Below are positions 25,157 through 33,817 of a stretch of DNA of 64,000 nucleotides, in pieces. Where the stretch lies: positions 62,001 through 126,000 of the forward strand of contig JAYOIK010000001.1 of assembly GCA_038118725.1 (NCBI GenBank), read 5' to 3'. A program made the translations under genes and the position numbers. Position 1 is the stretch's first letter, and the number at the start of each line of letters is the position of its first letter. Source of the DNA: JADHLJ01 sp038118725. GTDB taxonomy: Bacteria; Pseudomonadota; Alphaproteobacteria; Thalassobaculales; Thalassobaculaceae. Under the pieces are notes generated by a model that was not told where the DNA came from, ran no database searches, and saw only the letters and a program-made list of their open reading frames with translations.

Positions 25157-25570
25157 ATGAAAGTTGATCCGACAAGGCGCGCGGGCGTTGCCAACGTCAA
25201 GCGCTCTGGTGCGGCCAAGGGGGCAAGCGGCGAGTTTGCCCGCCTTCTGGGCGCGAGTTCAGAGACCGAGGCCGTCGCCGGACCGGTCGCCACGGCGCCG
25301 GTCGATTCGCTTCTAGCGCTTCAGGAAGTCGGGGATCAGGGCGGTGGCGGCAATTCCAAGGCAAGACAGCGCGCCGAACTGATGTTGGAGCGGCTGGAGG
25401 AAATCCGGACCGGACTGCTGCTTGGAGCCATTCCGCGGTCGCAACTGGAAGACCTCGCGAGGGTCGCCCGGGAATCACGGGAAACCTTCCTAGATCCGGG
25501 GTTGGGCGAGGTTCTCGATGACATCGAATTGCGCGCCCGGGTTGAGCTCGCGAAGTATGATGCAACGTAA
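25157..25570 (+). CDS. fliX: Flagellar assembly regulator FliX
   Basis: A 137-residue FliX. The C-terminal half is diagnostic: RQRAELMLERLEEIRTGLLLG, then IPRSQLEDLARVARESRE and LDDIELRARVELAKY. In Caulobacter, FliX couples early flagellar assembly to the sigma-54 activator FlbD. It lies divergent to flgI, as in Caulobacter. Neither flbD nor rpoN is in the window. No sigma-54 site was found on its own strand. Confidence 0.88.
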   Translation: MKVDPTRRAGVANVKRSGAAKGASGEFARLLGASSETEAVAGPVATAPVDSLLALQEVGDQGGGGNSKARQRAELMLERLEEIRTGLLLGAIPRSQLEDLARVARESRETFLDPGLGEVLDDIELRARVELAKYDAT

Positions 25571-25728
25571 TATTAAAGTAACAATGATCCTAGTGTCTTA
25601 GGCGTCATTCCGGTTTCTCGAATCCGTTAATCTGGGTGTTGCGGCGCTCCGAACCGATCCATATACTCCGCTCGCTTTCGCGGCCTGGATAGGGCTGACC
25701 GGGCGGCGTGGTTGTTTGGAGGATGGGA

Positions 25729-26145
25729 ATGCAGACGACGCTTTCGCCGGATTACGTGCCCTCGGAGGACGAGGAGTTCATGAACCCAAGGCAGCTGGCT
25801 TTTTTTCGCCAGAAACTGCTCGATTGGAAGGCCGACCTGGTCCGCGACGCGGGCGAGACCTTGAATAATCTAACCGAGGGAAATCTACAGCAACCGGACA
25901 TGGCGGATCGGGCGTCGTTGGAGACCGATCATCAACTGGAGCTCAGAACACGAGATCGTGAGCGCAAGCTGATCAACAAGATCGACGAGGCGTTGGACCG
26001 GATCAAGGACGGCAGCTACGGCTATTGCGAGGAAACCGATGAGCCGATCGGGCTGCGCCGTCTGATCGCGCGCCCCATCGCGACCCTGAGCCTGGAGGCT
26101 CAGGAGCGTCACGAGAGGCTTGAGCGGACCCATCGGGACGACTGA
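25729..26145 (+). CDS. dksA: RNA polymerase-binding protein DksA
   Basis: A 138-residue DksA. The coiled-coil segment is FRQKLLDWKADLV...ADRASLETDHQLELRTRDRERKL, with the acidic tip motif (here DMADRAS). The globular part keeps only the first of four zinc cysteines (YGYCEETDEP, then IATLSLEAQERHE), the low-cysteine form common in alphaproteobacteria. The start at 25729 follows TTTGGAGGA. It acts with ppGpp at the secondary channel of RNA polymerase. Confidence 0.93.
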   Translation: MQTTLSPDYVPSEDEEFMNPRQLAFFRQKLLDWKADLVRDAGETLNNLTEGNLQQPDMADRASLETDHQLELRTRDRERKLINKIDEALDRIKDGSYGYCEETDEPIGLRRLIARPIATLSLEAQERHERLERTHRDD

Positions 26146-26169
26146 GTTTCCGTTTCCCTTGAGTACAAG

Positions 26170-26193
26170 AAGGCCGCCCCGGGAGGCGGCCTT
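26170..26193. terminator. Terminator between dksA and flgH
   Basis: A 9-bp stem (AAGGCCGCC/GGCGGCCTT) with loop CCGGGA is followed by CCCTTTCG on the dksA strand and lies between convergent genes. Confidence 0.75.
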
Positions 26194-26216
26194 CCCTTTC
26201 GTTGAGCCCTGGTTGA

Positions 26217-26978
26217 CTAGAAGGGCATCAGGACTTCAAGTACCTGCGAGCCGTAGCGCATCTGTTGCAGATCGCTGAGCTGTCCGCGGCCGCCATACGC
26301 GATCCGGGCCTCGGCCATCTGGTCATAGTTGATCGTGTTCGTGGTCGCGATATCCTCCGGTCGGATGATACCGCCCACGACAACTTCCCGGACCTCGAAA
26401 TTGACCCGGATTTCCTGGCGTCCGAAGACCACGAGATTGCCGTTGGGCAAGCGCTGACTGATCACGGCGGCGACTCGCAGGTTTACCGATTCCGTGCGGT
26501 CCACTCGACCCCGGCCGTCATTGGCCATTGTGCTGTTGAGGTTGACCAGATCGCCGCCATCCACGGTGCCCGGCAGATGCCTGCTTAGCAGGTTCTCGAC
26601 ACCGAGCAGGCCGGTCACGTCGAAGTCGTCGTTCTTGGTGCGGTCGTGCCGCGTGCGAATATCGAGTTGGGCATCGTCCTCGAGGGCGACGACGACAGTT
26701 ATGATGTCGCCGACATCGCTGGCCCGTTGATCCTTGAAGAAGGCGCGGGAGCCTTCCTGCCAAAGCGAATTCGGCTGGCGGGTAACGCGCACCGGATCGG
26801 GCATCGGCATCGAGACAGGCCGGTAACCGGCGGCTTTGTTGGGGTTGGAGATGGTGCTCAATTCCGGCGCCTTGCCGATATTCGCCAGCCTGTCCAGGGT
26901 GTTGCAGGCGCCGAGCGTCAAGGCGGATCCAACGATCAGGGTGAGGTGCAGGGCGGTTCTTTTGACGGTTCTTGTCAT
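26217..26978 (-). CDS. flgH: Flagellar L-ring lipoprotein FlgH
   Basis: A 253-residue FlgH with a lipoprotein signal peptide and lipobox L-G-A-C at residue 25. Conserved segments are LWQEGSRAFFKDQRASDVGDIITV and the C-terminal GIIRPEDIATTNTI...ARIAYGGRGQLSD. The L-ring is the outer-membrane bushing. It is the last gene of the flgF-flgG-flgA-flgH operon. Confidence 0.95.
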   Translation of the reverse strand: MTRTVKRTALHLTLIVGSALTLGACNTLDRLANIGKAPELSTISNPNKAAGYRPVSMPMPDPVRVTRQPNSLWQEGSRAFFKDQRASDVGDIITVVVALEDDAQLDIRTRHDRTKNDDFDVTGLLGVENLLSRHLPGTVDGGDLVNLNSTMANDGRGRVDRTESVNLRVAAVISQRLPNGNLVVFGRQEIRVNFEVREVVVGGIIRPEDIATTNTINYDQMAEARIAYGGRGQLSDLQQMRYGSQVLEVLMPF

Positions 26979-27051
26979 TTTCAGGGTTCCTCTATTCTAG
27001 AGCCTGGGCCGGGACCGAGGACTGAAACTCTTTCGATTGACGGCGCTTGGA

Positions 27052-28032
27052 CTAGTTCAGCGCCGCGAATTTGGGCAATTGGATGGTTGCAACATTGGGG
27101 CCAACCACCTTGCCTTCGATGATCTTTTTGCTTCGGGGATTGCGTATCCGGATGACGTCGTTGCGCGCTCCGTGCTCCATGGCCAATCCCCGATAGGACA
27201 GGCTCATGGATTTGCTGCGAAAATGCACGGTAACGAAGTCGCCCTTCGCAACCAGCCGGCGCGGCATGACATCCGTCCGCTTGATCAGCCTGCCGGCGAT
27301 CAGGGGGCGGCGGGCGGATTGGCCTACCAACTCATCCAGGCTGTTGATCGTGTTATAGGTCGCCTGGTTGGTCCGCACGTTACGCCAACCGATATCGCGG
27401 GCCCGTATGACCTCGCCCGGGTGTACATGATGCTGTGCGACGGGCAGGGCGATCATCTCGTAGATCCGGCCCTTGACCTGCGTGCGGGCGGCGTTCGGGT
27501 CATTCGCCGGCGCCGAGAGCCAGGCGCTGAACTGCTGGGTGCGCTGGTCGTAGTTCATGTCGTGGACCCGGACCGTCTGGTCCTGATTCGTGGCTACCAT
27601 GATGTTGAGACGCGGGTTGGCGAGCTCGATATCCACGTCGCCGGCGGCATGGCCGTCGGCCAGAGCATCGCTCAGCGCCAGGCGCACGGTTTTCAGGGGA
27701 ATGGTGCGGCTGGCGCGTTGAACTCGGACCACTTTCTGGCCCCGTCCGGGTTGCCAGTCCAATCCGTGTTGCGCGGCGATCCGTCGTAGCTCTCGCGACC
27801 CGATGTTGATCTTCATGCCGGGGGCGGGGGCCGTCGATACGATCGTATCGCTTTTGTCGCCGAGACCGGCGAACAAATCACCCAGCAAAATTTGCCCACC
27901 GGTCACGGTAACCGAGTCTTTCAACCGGATCGCCTCCGCGGCGAGGGTCTCGGTGGCCGTCATCGCCGCGCCTTGCAGGACCAGTACGGTCAATCCCAGG
28001 CCGATGAGGTGTTGCTTCATGGTTTTCATCAT
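27052..28032 (-). CDS. flgA: P-ring assembly chaperone FlgA
   Basis: A 326-residue FlgA starting at 28032 behind AGGGAGA. A signal peptide (LIGLGLTVLVLQGAAMTATETLA) is followed by the family's LKDSVTVTGGQILLGDLFAGL and a C-terminal SAF domain (VHPGEVIRARDIGW, GQSARRPLIAGRLI, VTVHFRSKSMSLS). It works in the periplasm to help FlgI form the P-ring. Confidence 0.92.
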   Translation of the reverse strand: MMKTMKQHLIGLGLTVLVLQGAAMTATETLAAEAIRLKDSVTVTGGQILLGDLFAGLGDKSDTIVSTAPAPGMKINIGSRELRRIAAQHGLDWQPGRGQKVVRVQRASRTIPLKTVRLALSDALADGHAAGDVDIELANPRLNIMVATNQDQTVRVHDMNYDQRTQQFSAWLSAPANDPNAARTQVKGRIYEMIALPVAQHHVHPGEVIRARDIGWRNVRTNQATYNTINSLDELVGQSARRPLIAGRLIKRTDVMPRRLVAKGDFVTVHFRSKSMSLSYRGLAMEHGARNDVIRIRNPRSKKIIEGKVVGPNVATIQLPKFAALN

Positions 28033-28069
28033 CCGTCTCCCTTTGCACATCCGTTAATCGACATCGTCA

Positions 28070-28855
28070 TCAGCGGATGTTGTTGACGGTGGCCATCATC
28101 TGATCGGCGGTTTCGATGACCTTCGAGTTCAGCTCGTATCCGCGCTGGGCTGTGATGAGGTCGGTGATCTCATGCACCGGATCGACGTTGGACGACTCGA
28201 TGAAGCCCTGGAATATACCGCCGAACCCAGCCGTGATCGGCAGGCCGGTGACGGCGGCGCCGGAGGCTTCCGTCGCGGCCAACAAGTTGTTGCCGAGATG
28301 TTCAAGGCCAGCTTCGTTCTGGAACGTCGCAAGCTGAATTTGCCCCGCGACTTGCTCGGTGACCTGACCGTCGAGCTTAACCAGAACCTGGCCGGACTGG
28401 TTGATCGTGACGCCAACCGCGGCCTGATCGACGGTGATGCCGGGCAGTAGCGTGAACCCATCGGCGTTCACAATGGTGCCGGCGGCGTTGACCTGGAACG
28501 AACCGGAGCGCGTGTAGGCGGTTTCGCCGGTCGGCAACTGGATCTGGAACATGCCCCGACCGCGGATCGCCATATCCAGCTGATTGTCGGTCAGGATGAG
28601 CGAGCCCTGCTCGTTAACTCTATAGGTGGAGGCGACCCGAACGCCGACACCGAGCTGGATGCCCGAGGGAACGATGGTTCCGGCGTCGGAGGAATTACTG
28701 CCGACCCGGCGCAGGTCCTGATAGAGCAGGTCCTGGAATTCCGCGCGGTGGCGCTTGAAGGCCGTGGTGTTCATGTTGGCGATGTTGTTGGAGATGACTT
28801 CGACATTGGTCTGCTGAGCCAACATTCCAGTCGCGCCGATGTTCAAGGCTTGCAT
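28070..28855 (-). CDS. flgG: Distal rod protein FlgG
   Basis: A 261-residue FlgG, the usual length. It begins MQALNIGATGMLAQQTNVEVISNNIAN and carries the TAFKRHRAEFQDLLYQ segment; the C-terminus is ESSNVDPVHEITDLITAQRGYELNSKVIETADQM. It builds the distal rod beyond FlgF. Confidence 0.97.
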   Translation of the reverse strand: MQALNIGATGMLAQQTNVEVISNNIANMNTTAFKRHRAEFQDLLYQDLRRVGSNSSDAGTIVPSGIQLGVGVRVASTYRVNEQGSLILTDNQLDMAIRGRGMFQIQLPTGETAYTRSGSFQVNAAGTIVNADGFTLLPGITVDQAAVGVTINQSGQVLVKLDGQVTEQVAGQIQLATFQNEAGLEHLGNNLLAATEASGAAVTGLPITAGFGGIFQGFIESSNVDPVHEITDLITAQRGYELNSKVIETADQMMATVNNIR

Positions 28856-28885
28856 GGCGAGTGTCCTTTCCTAAACCCGGTTCCG

Positions 28886-29614
28886 TTACGCGCTAGGCGT
28901 CTGGCGGCCAAGACGGCGCACGGCGGTTTGTTGGCGTTCGGCTTCACGGTCGAGGAAGCTCTTGACCGCGTCATAGGAGCGTTGAATGTCGATCATCCGG
29001 ACCAGCTCCTTAACCGGCGTGACGTTGGCGCGCTCCAGGGACCCTTGAAGAACCGTGGAGTTGACCGGATCCTGCGGCTGTTCAGTGGTCTCGAACAGGC
29101 TGTTGCCGTTCTTCTGCAGCAAATGCAGGAACTTGAACTCGGCGACCTTGATCTTGGCGATGATCTCGGCGCCGGCCGAGACGCTTCCATCGCGGCCGAT
29201 CTCGATCTTACCGCCCTCAAGAGGGATGACGATCGGCTGATCATCCTCGTCGACAACGGCAAAGCCTTCGCGGGTGATCAACTGATTGTCGGGGCTCAGG
29301 GAAAGCGCGCCGTTCCGCGTGTATTTCACGCCGGAGCCGTCGTCCACGCCGAAGAATCCCGGGCCGTTGATCGCGATGTCCAGATCATTCCCGGTATTGG
29401 CGAGGGCGCCGGGTTCGAAGCTGACGGCGGTTCCGTGGTCGATCACGAAATCGAGCTTGTTCGCGAAGGCGTTGTCGGTTTGCGCGGTGGCGTAGACGCC
29501 GAGTTCGCGCTTGAAGGCCGTGGTGTTGATATTGGCGATGTTGTTCGCCACCAGGGCCATTTCGCGGCGCAGCGCGGTTTGTCGCGACAGGCCAATGTAG
29601 ATCGTGTTTTCCAT
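28886..29614 (-). CDS. flgF: Proximal rod protein FlgF
   Basis: A 242-residue FlgF starting MENTIYIGLSRQTAL at 29614, where the leader GARs of the longer frame to 29689 would run into the sigma-54 site. Conserved parts are EMALVANNIANINTTAFKREL and the C-terminal LERANVTPVKELVRMIDIQRSYDAV. It is the first gene of its operon. Confidence 0.95.
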   Translation of the reverse strand: MENTIYIGLSRQTALRREMALVANNIANINTTAFKRELGVYATAQTDNAFANKLDFVIDHGTAVSFEPGALANTGNDLDIAINGPGFFGVDDGSGVKYTRNGALSLSPDNQLITREGFAVVDEDDQPIVIPLEGGKIEIGRDGSVSAGAEIIAKIKVAEFKFLHLLQKNGNSLFETTEQPQDPVNSTVLQGSLERANVTPVKELVRMIDIQRSYDAVKSFLDREAERQQTAVRRLGRQTPSA

Positions 29615-29672
29615 TTCTCGGCTTCCCGTGCCTATTTGTGTCGCCTTAGTGGCTTGACTACGCCGGGTAATA

Positions 29673-29688
29673 AGCACAACGCGTGCCA
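29673..29688 (-). promoter_or_regulatory. Sigma-54 promoter of flgF-flgG-flgA-flgH
   Basis: On the minus strand: TGGCACGCGTTGTGCT, with perfect TGGCACG, GG-N10-GC and TGCT. Initiation is expected near 29662, 48 bases before flgF. Confidence 0.78.
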
Positions 29689-29919
29689 TGTTTAGAAATT
29701 AATAAAATCAATCGTTTAGAGGGTTTCCGTGGGCCGGTTGGAATTGCCTTTGGCGCCGCGGCGGGCCACGCGGGGTAGATTTTGCCGGTCAAATTTGCCG
29801 CGCCCGCTTCCTTATCCAAAAGACTGAAACCGCAATATGCGGGGCTTGTGGACAGGCGATATACTTGATGTCGCGTGACTCTTTCGAAAATGGCGGAAAT
29901 CCTGTAGAATCACTGGACA

Positions 29920-29935
29920 AGGCACGGCGATTGCA
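29920..29935 (+). promoter_or_regulatory. Sigma-54 promoter of fliL-fliM operon
   Basis: AGGCACGGCGATTGCA matches GGCACG-N4-TTGCA completely except for the first T. Initiation is expected near 29946, 75 bases before fliL. Confidence 0.75.
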
Positions 29936-30020
29936 TTGTCTCATGCGTGAAAGCGCTCGCCGGGTTCGCGACGCGGGGTTGATGGATGGTCCATCAGGCT
30001 TGATCTTGACTTAGCCCTGG

Positions 30021-30563
30021 ATGGCTCGAATGGCCGAGGAAGGCGAAGATCTAGAAGAAGGCATGGGGGAGGACGAGGACGGCGGCTCAAAAAAACTGAG
30101 CGGCAAGAAGATCGTCCTTTTCATCGTATTGCCCCTGCTTTTGTTGATCGGCGCCGGTGTCGGCGTAACGGTCATGCTGGGCGTTTTCAGCGAACCCCCG
30201 CCGCCGGTGGACGCCGAGGCCGGCGCCCCGCAACCCGTGGAACCCGAACCGACGGTTCAGACCACGTTCTTCGAGGTTCCGGACCTGATCGTCAACTTGA
30301 ACACCGATATCCGCAAGTCGACGTTTCTGAAGATCAAGATTTCGCTGGAGATCGCGGACTCGGCGGATATCGACGTGATCAACCAGATGCTGCCGCGGAT
30401 CGTGGACAACTTCCAGGTCTATCTACGAGAGCTTCGGATTCAAGATCTCCAGGGATCGGCGGGAATGTACCGCTTGAGAGAGGAACTGCTGCGTCGCGTG
30501 AACATCGCGGTCCGCCCGGCCCGGGTCAAGGACGTGTTGTTCAAGGAAATGCTCGTACAGTAG
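30021..30563 (+). CDS. fliL: Flagellar protein FliL
   Basis: A 180-residue FliL: a short acidic cytoplasmic tail, one membrane helix at about residues 32-54 (IVLFIVLPLLLLIGAGVGV), a Pro/Glu-rich linker and the periplasmic domain (FFEVPDLIVNLNTD, FLKIKISLEI, VNIAVRPARVKDVLFKEMLVQ). FliL surrounds stator units at the motor. It overlaps nothing and lies 11 bases before fliM. Confidence 0.93.
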   Translation: MARMAEEGEDLEEGMGEDEDGGSKKLSGKKIVLFIVLPLLLLIGAGVGVTVMLGVFSEPPPPVDAEAGAPQPVEPEPTVQTTFFEVPDLIVNLNTDIRKSTFLKIKISLEIADSADIDVINQMLPRIVDNFQVYLRELRIQDLQGSAGMYRLREELLRRVNIAVRPARVKDVLFKEMLVQ

Positions 30564-30574
30564 GGTGAGGGACA

Positions 30575-31612
30575 ATGGCTACCGACGAAGATGCGCTCGC
30601 GGCTGAATGGGAGTCGATGAACGACGACGGCGATGATCCCGGCGACGATGTTGGCAACGCCCGGGTCCTCAACCAAGACGAAATCGACAGCCTTCTCGGC
30701 TTTGACGAAGCGACCGGCGGCGACGCGGAAACCTCCGGCATTCAGGCGATTGTCAACTCGGCGTTGGTTTCATACGAGCGACTGCCGATGCTTGAGGTCG
30801 TGTTCGACCGCCTGGTGCGGATGATGTCGACCAGCCTGCGTAACTTCACCTCCGATAACGTCGAGGTGTCCTTGGACAACATCACCTCGATCCGTTTTGG
30901 CGACTATCTGAAGTCAATCCCCTTGCCGGCCATGCTGAGCGTGTTCAAGGCCGAGGAGTGGGACAATTTCGGCCTATTGGTCGTGGATTCGGCGCTGATC
31001 TACTCGATCGTCGATGTCTTGCTCGGTGGACGGCGCGGAATGGCGGCGATGCGGATCGAGGGCCGGCCCTATACCACGATCGAACGCAATCTCGTCGAAC
31101 GCATGGTCAATGTGGTGCTAAGCGACCTTTCGGCGGCCTTTGACCCCCTGAGCCCGGTGACGTTCCGTTTCGACCGGCTGGAGACCAACCCGCGCTTCGC
31201 GACGATCGCGCGGCCCGCCAACGCGGCGGTTCTGGCGCGGCTCCGGATTGACATGGAAGATCGTGGTGGCCGGTTGGAGCTCATGTTGCCCTATGCGACC
31301 CTGGAGCCGGTACGCGAGCTGCTGCTCCAGATGTTCATGGGCGAGAAGTTCGGCCGGGACTCGATCTGGGAAACGCATCTGGCGAATGAGCTCTGGAATA
31401 CCGATATTGAGTTGGACGCGGTGCTGGATCAGGTCGTTTTTTCCTTGAACGACGTGATCAATTGGAAGCCGGGCACGCGTATCATGCTGAACGCGCTGCC
31501 GAATTCCAGCATCGACATGCGGTGCGGCGAGGTGCCTCTCTTCGTCGGCCACATGGGGCAGAAGGGTGGAAACATGGCGGTGAAGATCAATAAGAAGCTT
31601 CGGAAGATGTGA
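30575..31612 (+). CDS. fliM: Motor switch protein FliM
   Basis: A 345-residue FliM. The N-terminal segment VLNQDEIDSLLGFDE is the CheY-P/assembly motif region. The middle CheC-like domain includes FGDYLKSIPLPAMLSVF and VDVLLGGRRG, and the C-terminal SpoA domain has WKPGTRIMLNALPNSSIDMRCG. It forms the middle of the C-ring. fliN and fliG are not in the window. Confidence 0.96.
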   Translation: MATDEDALAAEWESMNDDGDDPGDDVGNARVLNQDEIDSLLGFDEATGGDAETSGIQAIVNSALVSYERLPMLEVVFDRLVRMMSTSLRNFTSDNVEVSLDNITSIRFGDYLKSIPLPAMLSVFKAEEWDNFGLLVVDSALIYSIVDVLLGGRRGMAAMRIEGRPYTTIERNLVERMVNVVLSDLSAAFDPLSPVTFRFDRLETNPRFATIARPANAAVLARLRIDMEDRGGRLELMLPYATLEPVRELLLQMFMGEKFGRDSIWETHLANELWNTDIELDAVLDQVVFSLNDVINWKPGTRIMLNALPNSSIDMRCGEVPLFVGHMGQKGGNMAVKINKKLRKM

Positions 31613-31633
31613 TTAGGCGATGGGAACTCCTAA

Positions 31634-32179
31634 ATGCCTTGGGCACTGATCCTCGACGGTCTTCTGGCGGTCCTTCTGTTGTTGATGATCGCTTATGCGT
31701 TCGTGCTGAACAGGCGCTTGGCGACGTTGCGGACCGACCGCGAAGACCTGGAAGCCTTTATCGCGCGTTTCAATGACGCGACGAACAAGGCGAACGGGAG
31801 TTTGCAGGGATTACGTTCGGCGGCGGAGGCCAACGCGGCGCTGATCAAGGATGCCGCCGACAAGGCACAGGCGTTGCGAGATGAACTGGCGTTTCTCGTG
31901 GAGCGCGCGGACGGCTCGGCGGAACGGCTTGCCAAGGCCAGCGCCCGCCCGGATGCTGGCGGCGCCTCGGAGGCCAAGGGGCGGAACTCGGACGGAGCAT
32001 CTCCGACGACGGTGGCCGGGAGCGCGCGTGGGGGCGCCGCGCGGCGCCCGGCGGATCGCAGGGCGCCAAGTCGAGGCGCCGAGGTGTCGAGCGCCGCTCA
32101 GGAGCCTTCGGGCCAGGACCACGAGGCGGCCTCCGAGGCCGAACGGGAATTGTTGAACGCGCTCAGGAGGGCTCGCTAA
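31634..32179 (+). CDS. DUF6468-type membrane protein
   Basis: A 181-residue protein with one N-terminal membrane helix (ALILDGLLAVLLLLMIAYAFVL), then a coiled coil (LRTDREDLEAFIARFNDATNKANGSLQGL) and a disordered Ser/Ala/Arg tail. It resembles DUF6468, found beside fliM in Rhodospirillales. The function is unknown. It abuts the next gene with no gap. Confidence 0.7.
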   Translation: MPWALILDGLLAVLLLLMIAYAFVLNRRLATLRTDREDLEAFIARFNDATNKANGSLQGLRSAAEANAALIKDAADKAQALRDELAFLVERADGSAERLAKASARPDAGGASEAKGRNSDGASPTTVAGSARGGAARRPADRRAPSRGAEVSSAAQEPSGQDHEAASEAERELLNALRRAR

Positions 32180-33067
32180 ATGGCCTACGATCGCGGCGGG
32201 AAACCAGTCCGAAACACCATTGACGGTGATGCCGATGCACTCGGGGTGAAACCCGCGGCGGCGACAACGCGCGCCGACGCGACCACTGGGCCGAAACCCG
32301 CTTCGGCGCCGCCGAAAAGGGCCAAAGTCCCCTTCATGGCGCGGCTGCGCGTGTTGCCGGTAATGATCTTCCTCGCCACCTTGTTGCTCTCCTTCAAGGT
32401 CACGGCGATATGGGACGCGCTCCACGACGAGACCGGCATGATTTCGCTCGCCACCTACGCCGAGGCTCAACAGACCCCCGCGAGGGCGCAAGCCGCCGGT
32501 CAGACCCAGGCAGCGGCCACGAAGGTACCGGCCACGAAGGCAGCGGCCACGGAGGTACCGGCCACGAAGGTATCGACGCCCAAACCGGTCCAACTCGCGC
32601 AGGCCTCGGGCGGCACTCAGGGTGGTGGTGAGAAGCCGCTTGACCCGGTGCTCTTTACACGCTCGGAAATCGAACTTCTGCAAGAGCTTTCGAAACGGCG
32701 CAAGGAGCTGGACGCGCGTGAGCAAACAGTCATTCAACGCGAGGGATTGTTGAACGCCGCCGAGACTCGTATCGAAAAGAAGATCGCCGAACTCAAAGGG
32801 GTCAAGGACGACATTGAAAAGCTGATACAGCAGTATGAAGAGCAAGAGGAGCAGCAGCTTAACGATCTCGTTGCGATCTACGAGAAGATGAAGCCCAAGG
32901 ATGCGTCGCGTATATTCAATGATCTCGAGACCGACATCCTGCTGCAGATATTCGACAAGATGAAGGCGTCCAAGACCGCTCTGATCCTGGCCAATATGAA
33001 GGCGGCTAGAGCCAAGGAGATCACCTCGAGGATCGCGGAACGCCGCGAGATGCCGAACATAAACTAA
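32180..33067 (+). CDS. MotE-like protein
   Basis: A 295-residue protein with a cytoplasmic tail, one membrane helix at about residues 54-76 (RVLPVMIFLATLLLSFKVTAIW), a low-complexity stretch with repeated PATK/AATE units, a coiled coil (about 150-225) and a C-terminal MgtE-N-like helical domain (YEKMKPKDASRIFNDLETDILLQIF, ILANMKAARAKEITSRI). This is the MotE layout; in Sinorhizobium MotE is a periplasmic chaperone for MotC. The start follows GGAGGG. Confidence 0.8.
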   Translation: MAYDRGGKPVRNTIDGDADALGVKPAAATTRADATTGPKPASAPPKRAKVPFMARLRVLPVMIFLATLLLSFKVTAIWDALHDETGMISLATYAEAQQTPARAQAAGQTQAAATKVPATKAAATEVPATKVSTPKPVQLAQASGGTQGGGEKPLDPVLFTRSEIELLQELSKRRKELDAREQTVIQREGLLNAAETRIEKKIAELKGVKDDIEKLIQQYEEQEEQQLNDLVAIYEKMKPKDASRIFNDLETDILLQIFDKMKASKTALILANMKAARAKEITSRIAERREMPNIN

Positions 33068-33145
33068 CGTGATGGGCGACGACGAACGTCGACGCATCGG
33101 ACCATGGTCGGTGGATCTTTACGAGATGATGGTGAAGCACAGTCA

Positions 33146-33817
33146 ATGACGGCGGCGAATGGTTCCAAGGCTAGCAATGACCAACGGCTTGGAAGCCTTC
33201 CGTTATTCCTGAGCCTGTTCCTGCTGTTGCTGGCGTTCTTCATCTTTCTGAATTCCATCTCGTCGTTCGAGGCTGGAAAGAGCGATCGGGTGATCGCCAG
33301 TATCCGGGCGAGTTTTCCAGGATTTGGGGAGGGTGGAGAAGGCGCGGGGATCTTGGACGCGGACCGGATCGGATCGGTCGAGCCGTCGCTGTCGGCGCGT
33401 CTTACCGAAGCCTTCAGGTTTACGTTTCCGAGGCTCGCTTTGAACATAGTCGACGAGGGCGAGCGTATCCGCGTGGATATCCCGCTTGACCGTCTGTTCG
33501 TGCCGGAGTCCACGGAACCTAGGGCGGCGTTGCCAGTTTTGAGTAGCCGCCTGGCCAAGGTACTGAGCGACCCGGATGCCCAACAGGGCTTGGAAACCCG
33601 CATTTTGTTCGGCTACAGCGATGCCGATGGGCGGATGGCGAGGGATCTCAGGACCTTACGGCTCGCCACGGTGACGATCGAAAGCATGCTGGCCGCCGGC
33701 GGTGAAAAACGTCTGATGTCGGTCGGTCTGGAACCTGGGCATGTATCGGAGTTGCGTTTCATCTTTCAGGTCGTTCCCAAGGGCGGGACGGCGGCGCAAG
33801 GCGAGGTGCGGCCATGA
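33146..33817 (+). CDS. MotB-like membrane protein 1, divergent
   Basis: A 223-residue protein with one N-terminal membrane helix (LPLFLSLFLLLLAFFIFLNSISS) and a periplasmic domain that only loosely resembles OmpA/MotB (ETRILFGYSDADG...RDLRTLRLATVTIESML). There is no acidic residue in the helix at the place of MotB's proton-binding Asp, so it is unlikely to be an ion-conducting stator. The start at 33146 is chosen from the helix position; an ATG at 33104 is possible. It overlaps the next gene by 4 bases. Confidence 0.65.
   Translation: MTAANGSKASNDQRLGSLPLFLSLFLLLLAFFIFLNSISSFEAGKSDRVIASIRASFPGFGEGGEGAGILDADRIGSVEPSLSARLTEAFRFTFPRLALNIVDEGERIRVDIPLDRLFVPESTEPRAALPVLSSRLAKVLSDPDAQQGLETRILFGYSDADGRMARDLRTLRLATVTIESMLAAGGEKRLMSVGLEPGHVSELRFIFQVVPKGGTAAQGEVRP

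Larger units (their letters stand above)
29615..30020. other. Divergent flgF/fliL control region
   Basis: This 406-bp gap contains two outward-facing sigma-54 promoters, one for each operon, separated by about 230 bp. The space between could bind an enhancer-type activator serving both. I see no gene and no clear CtrA box (TTAA-N7-TTAA). Confidence 0.6.

Noticed and set aside
29690..29720. CtrA-type TTAA-N7-TTAA box before fliL
   Set aside because: TTAA and TTTAG occur, but not with the required spacing and sequence.
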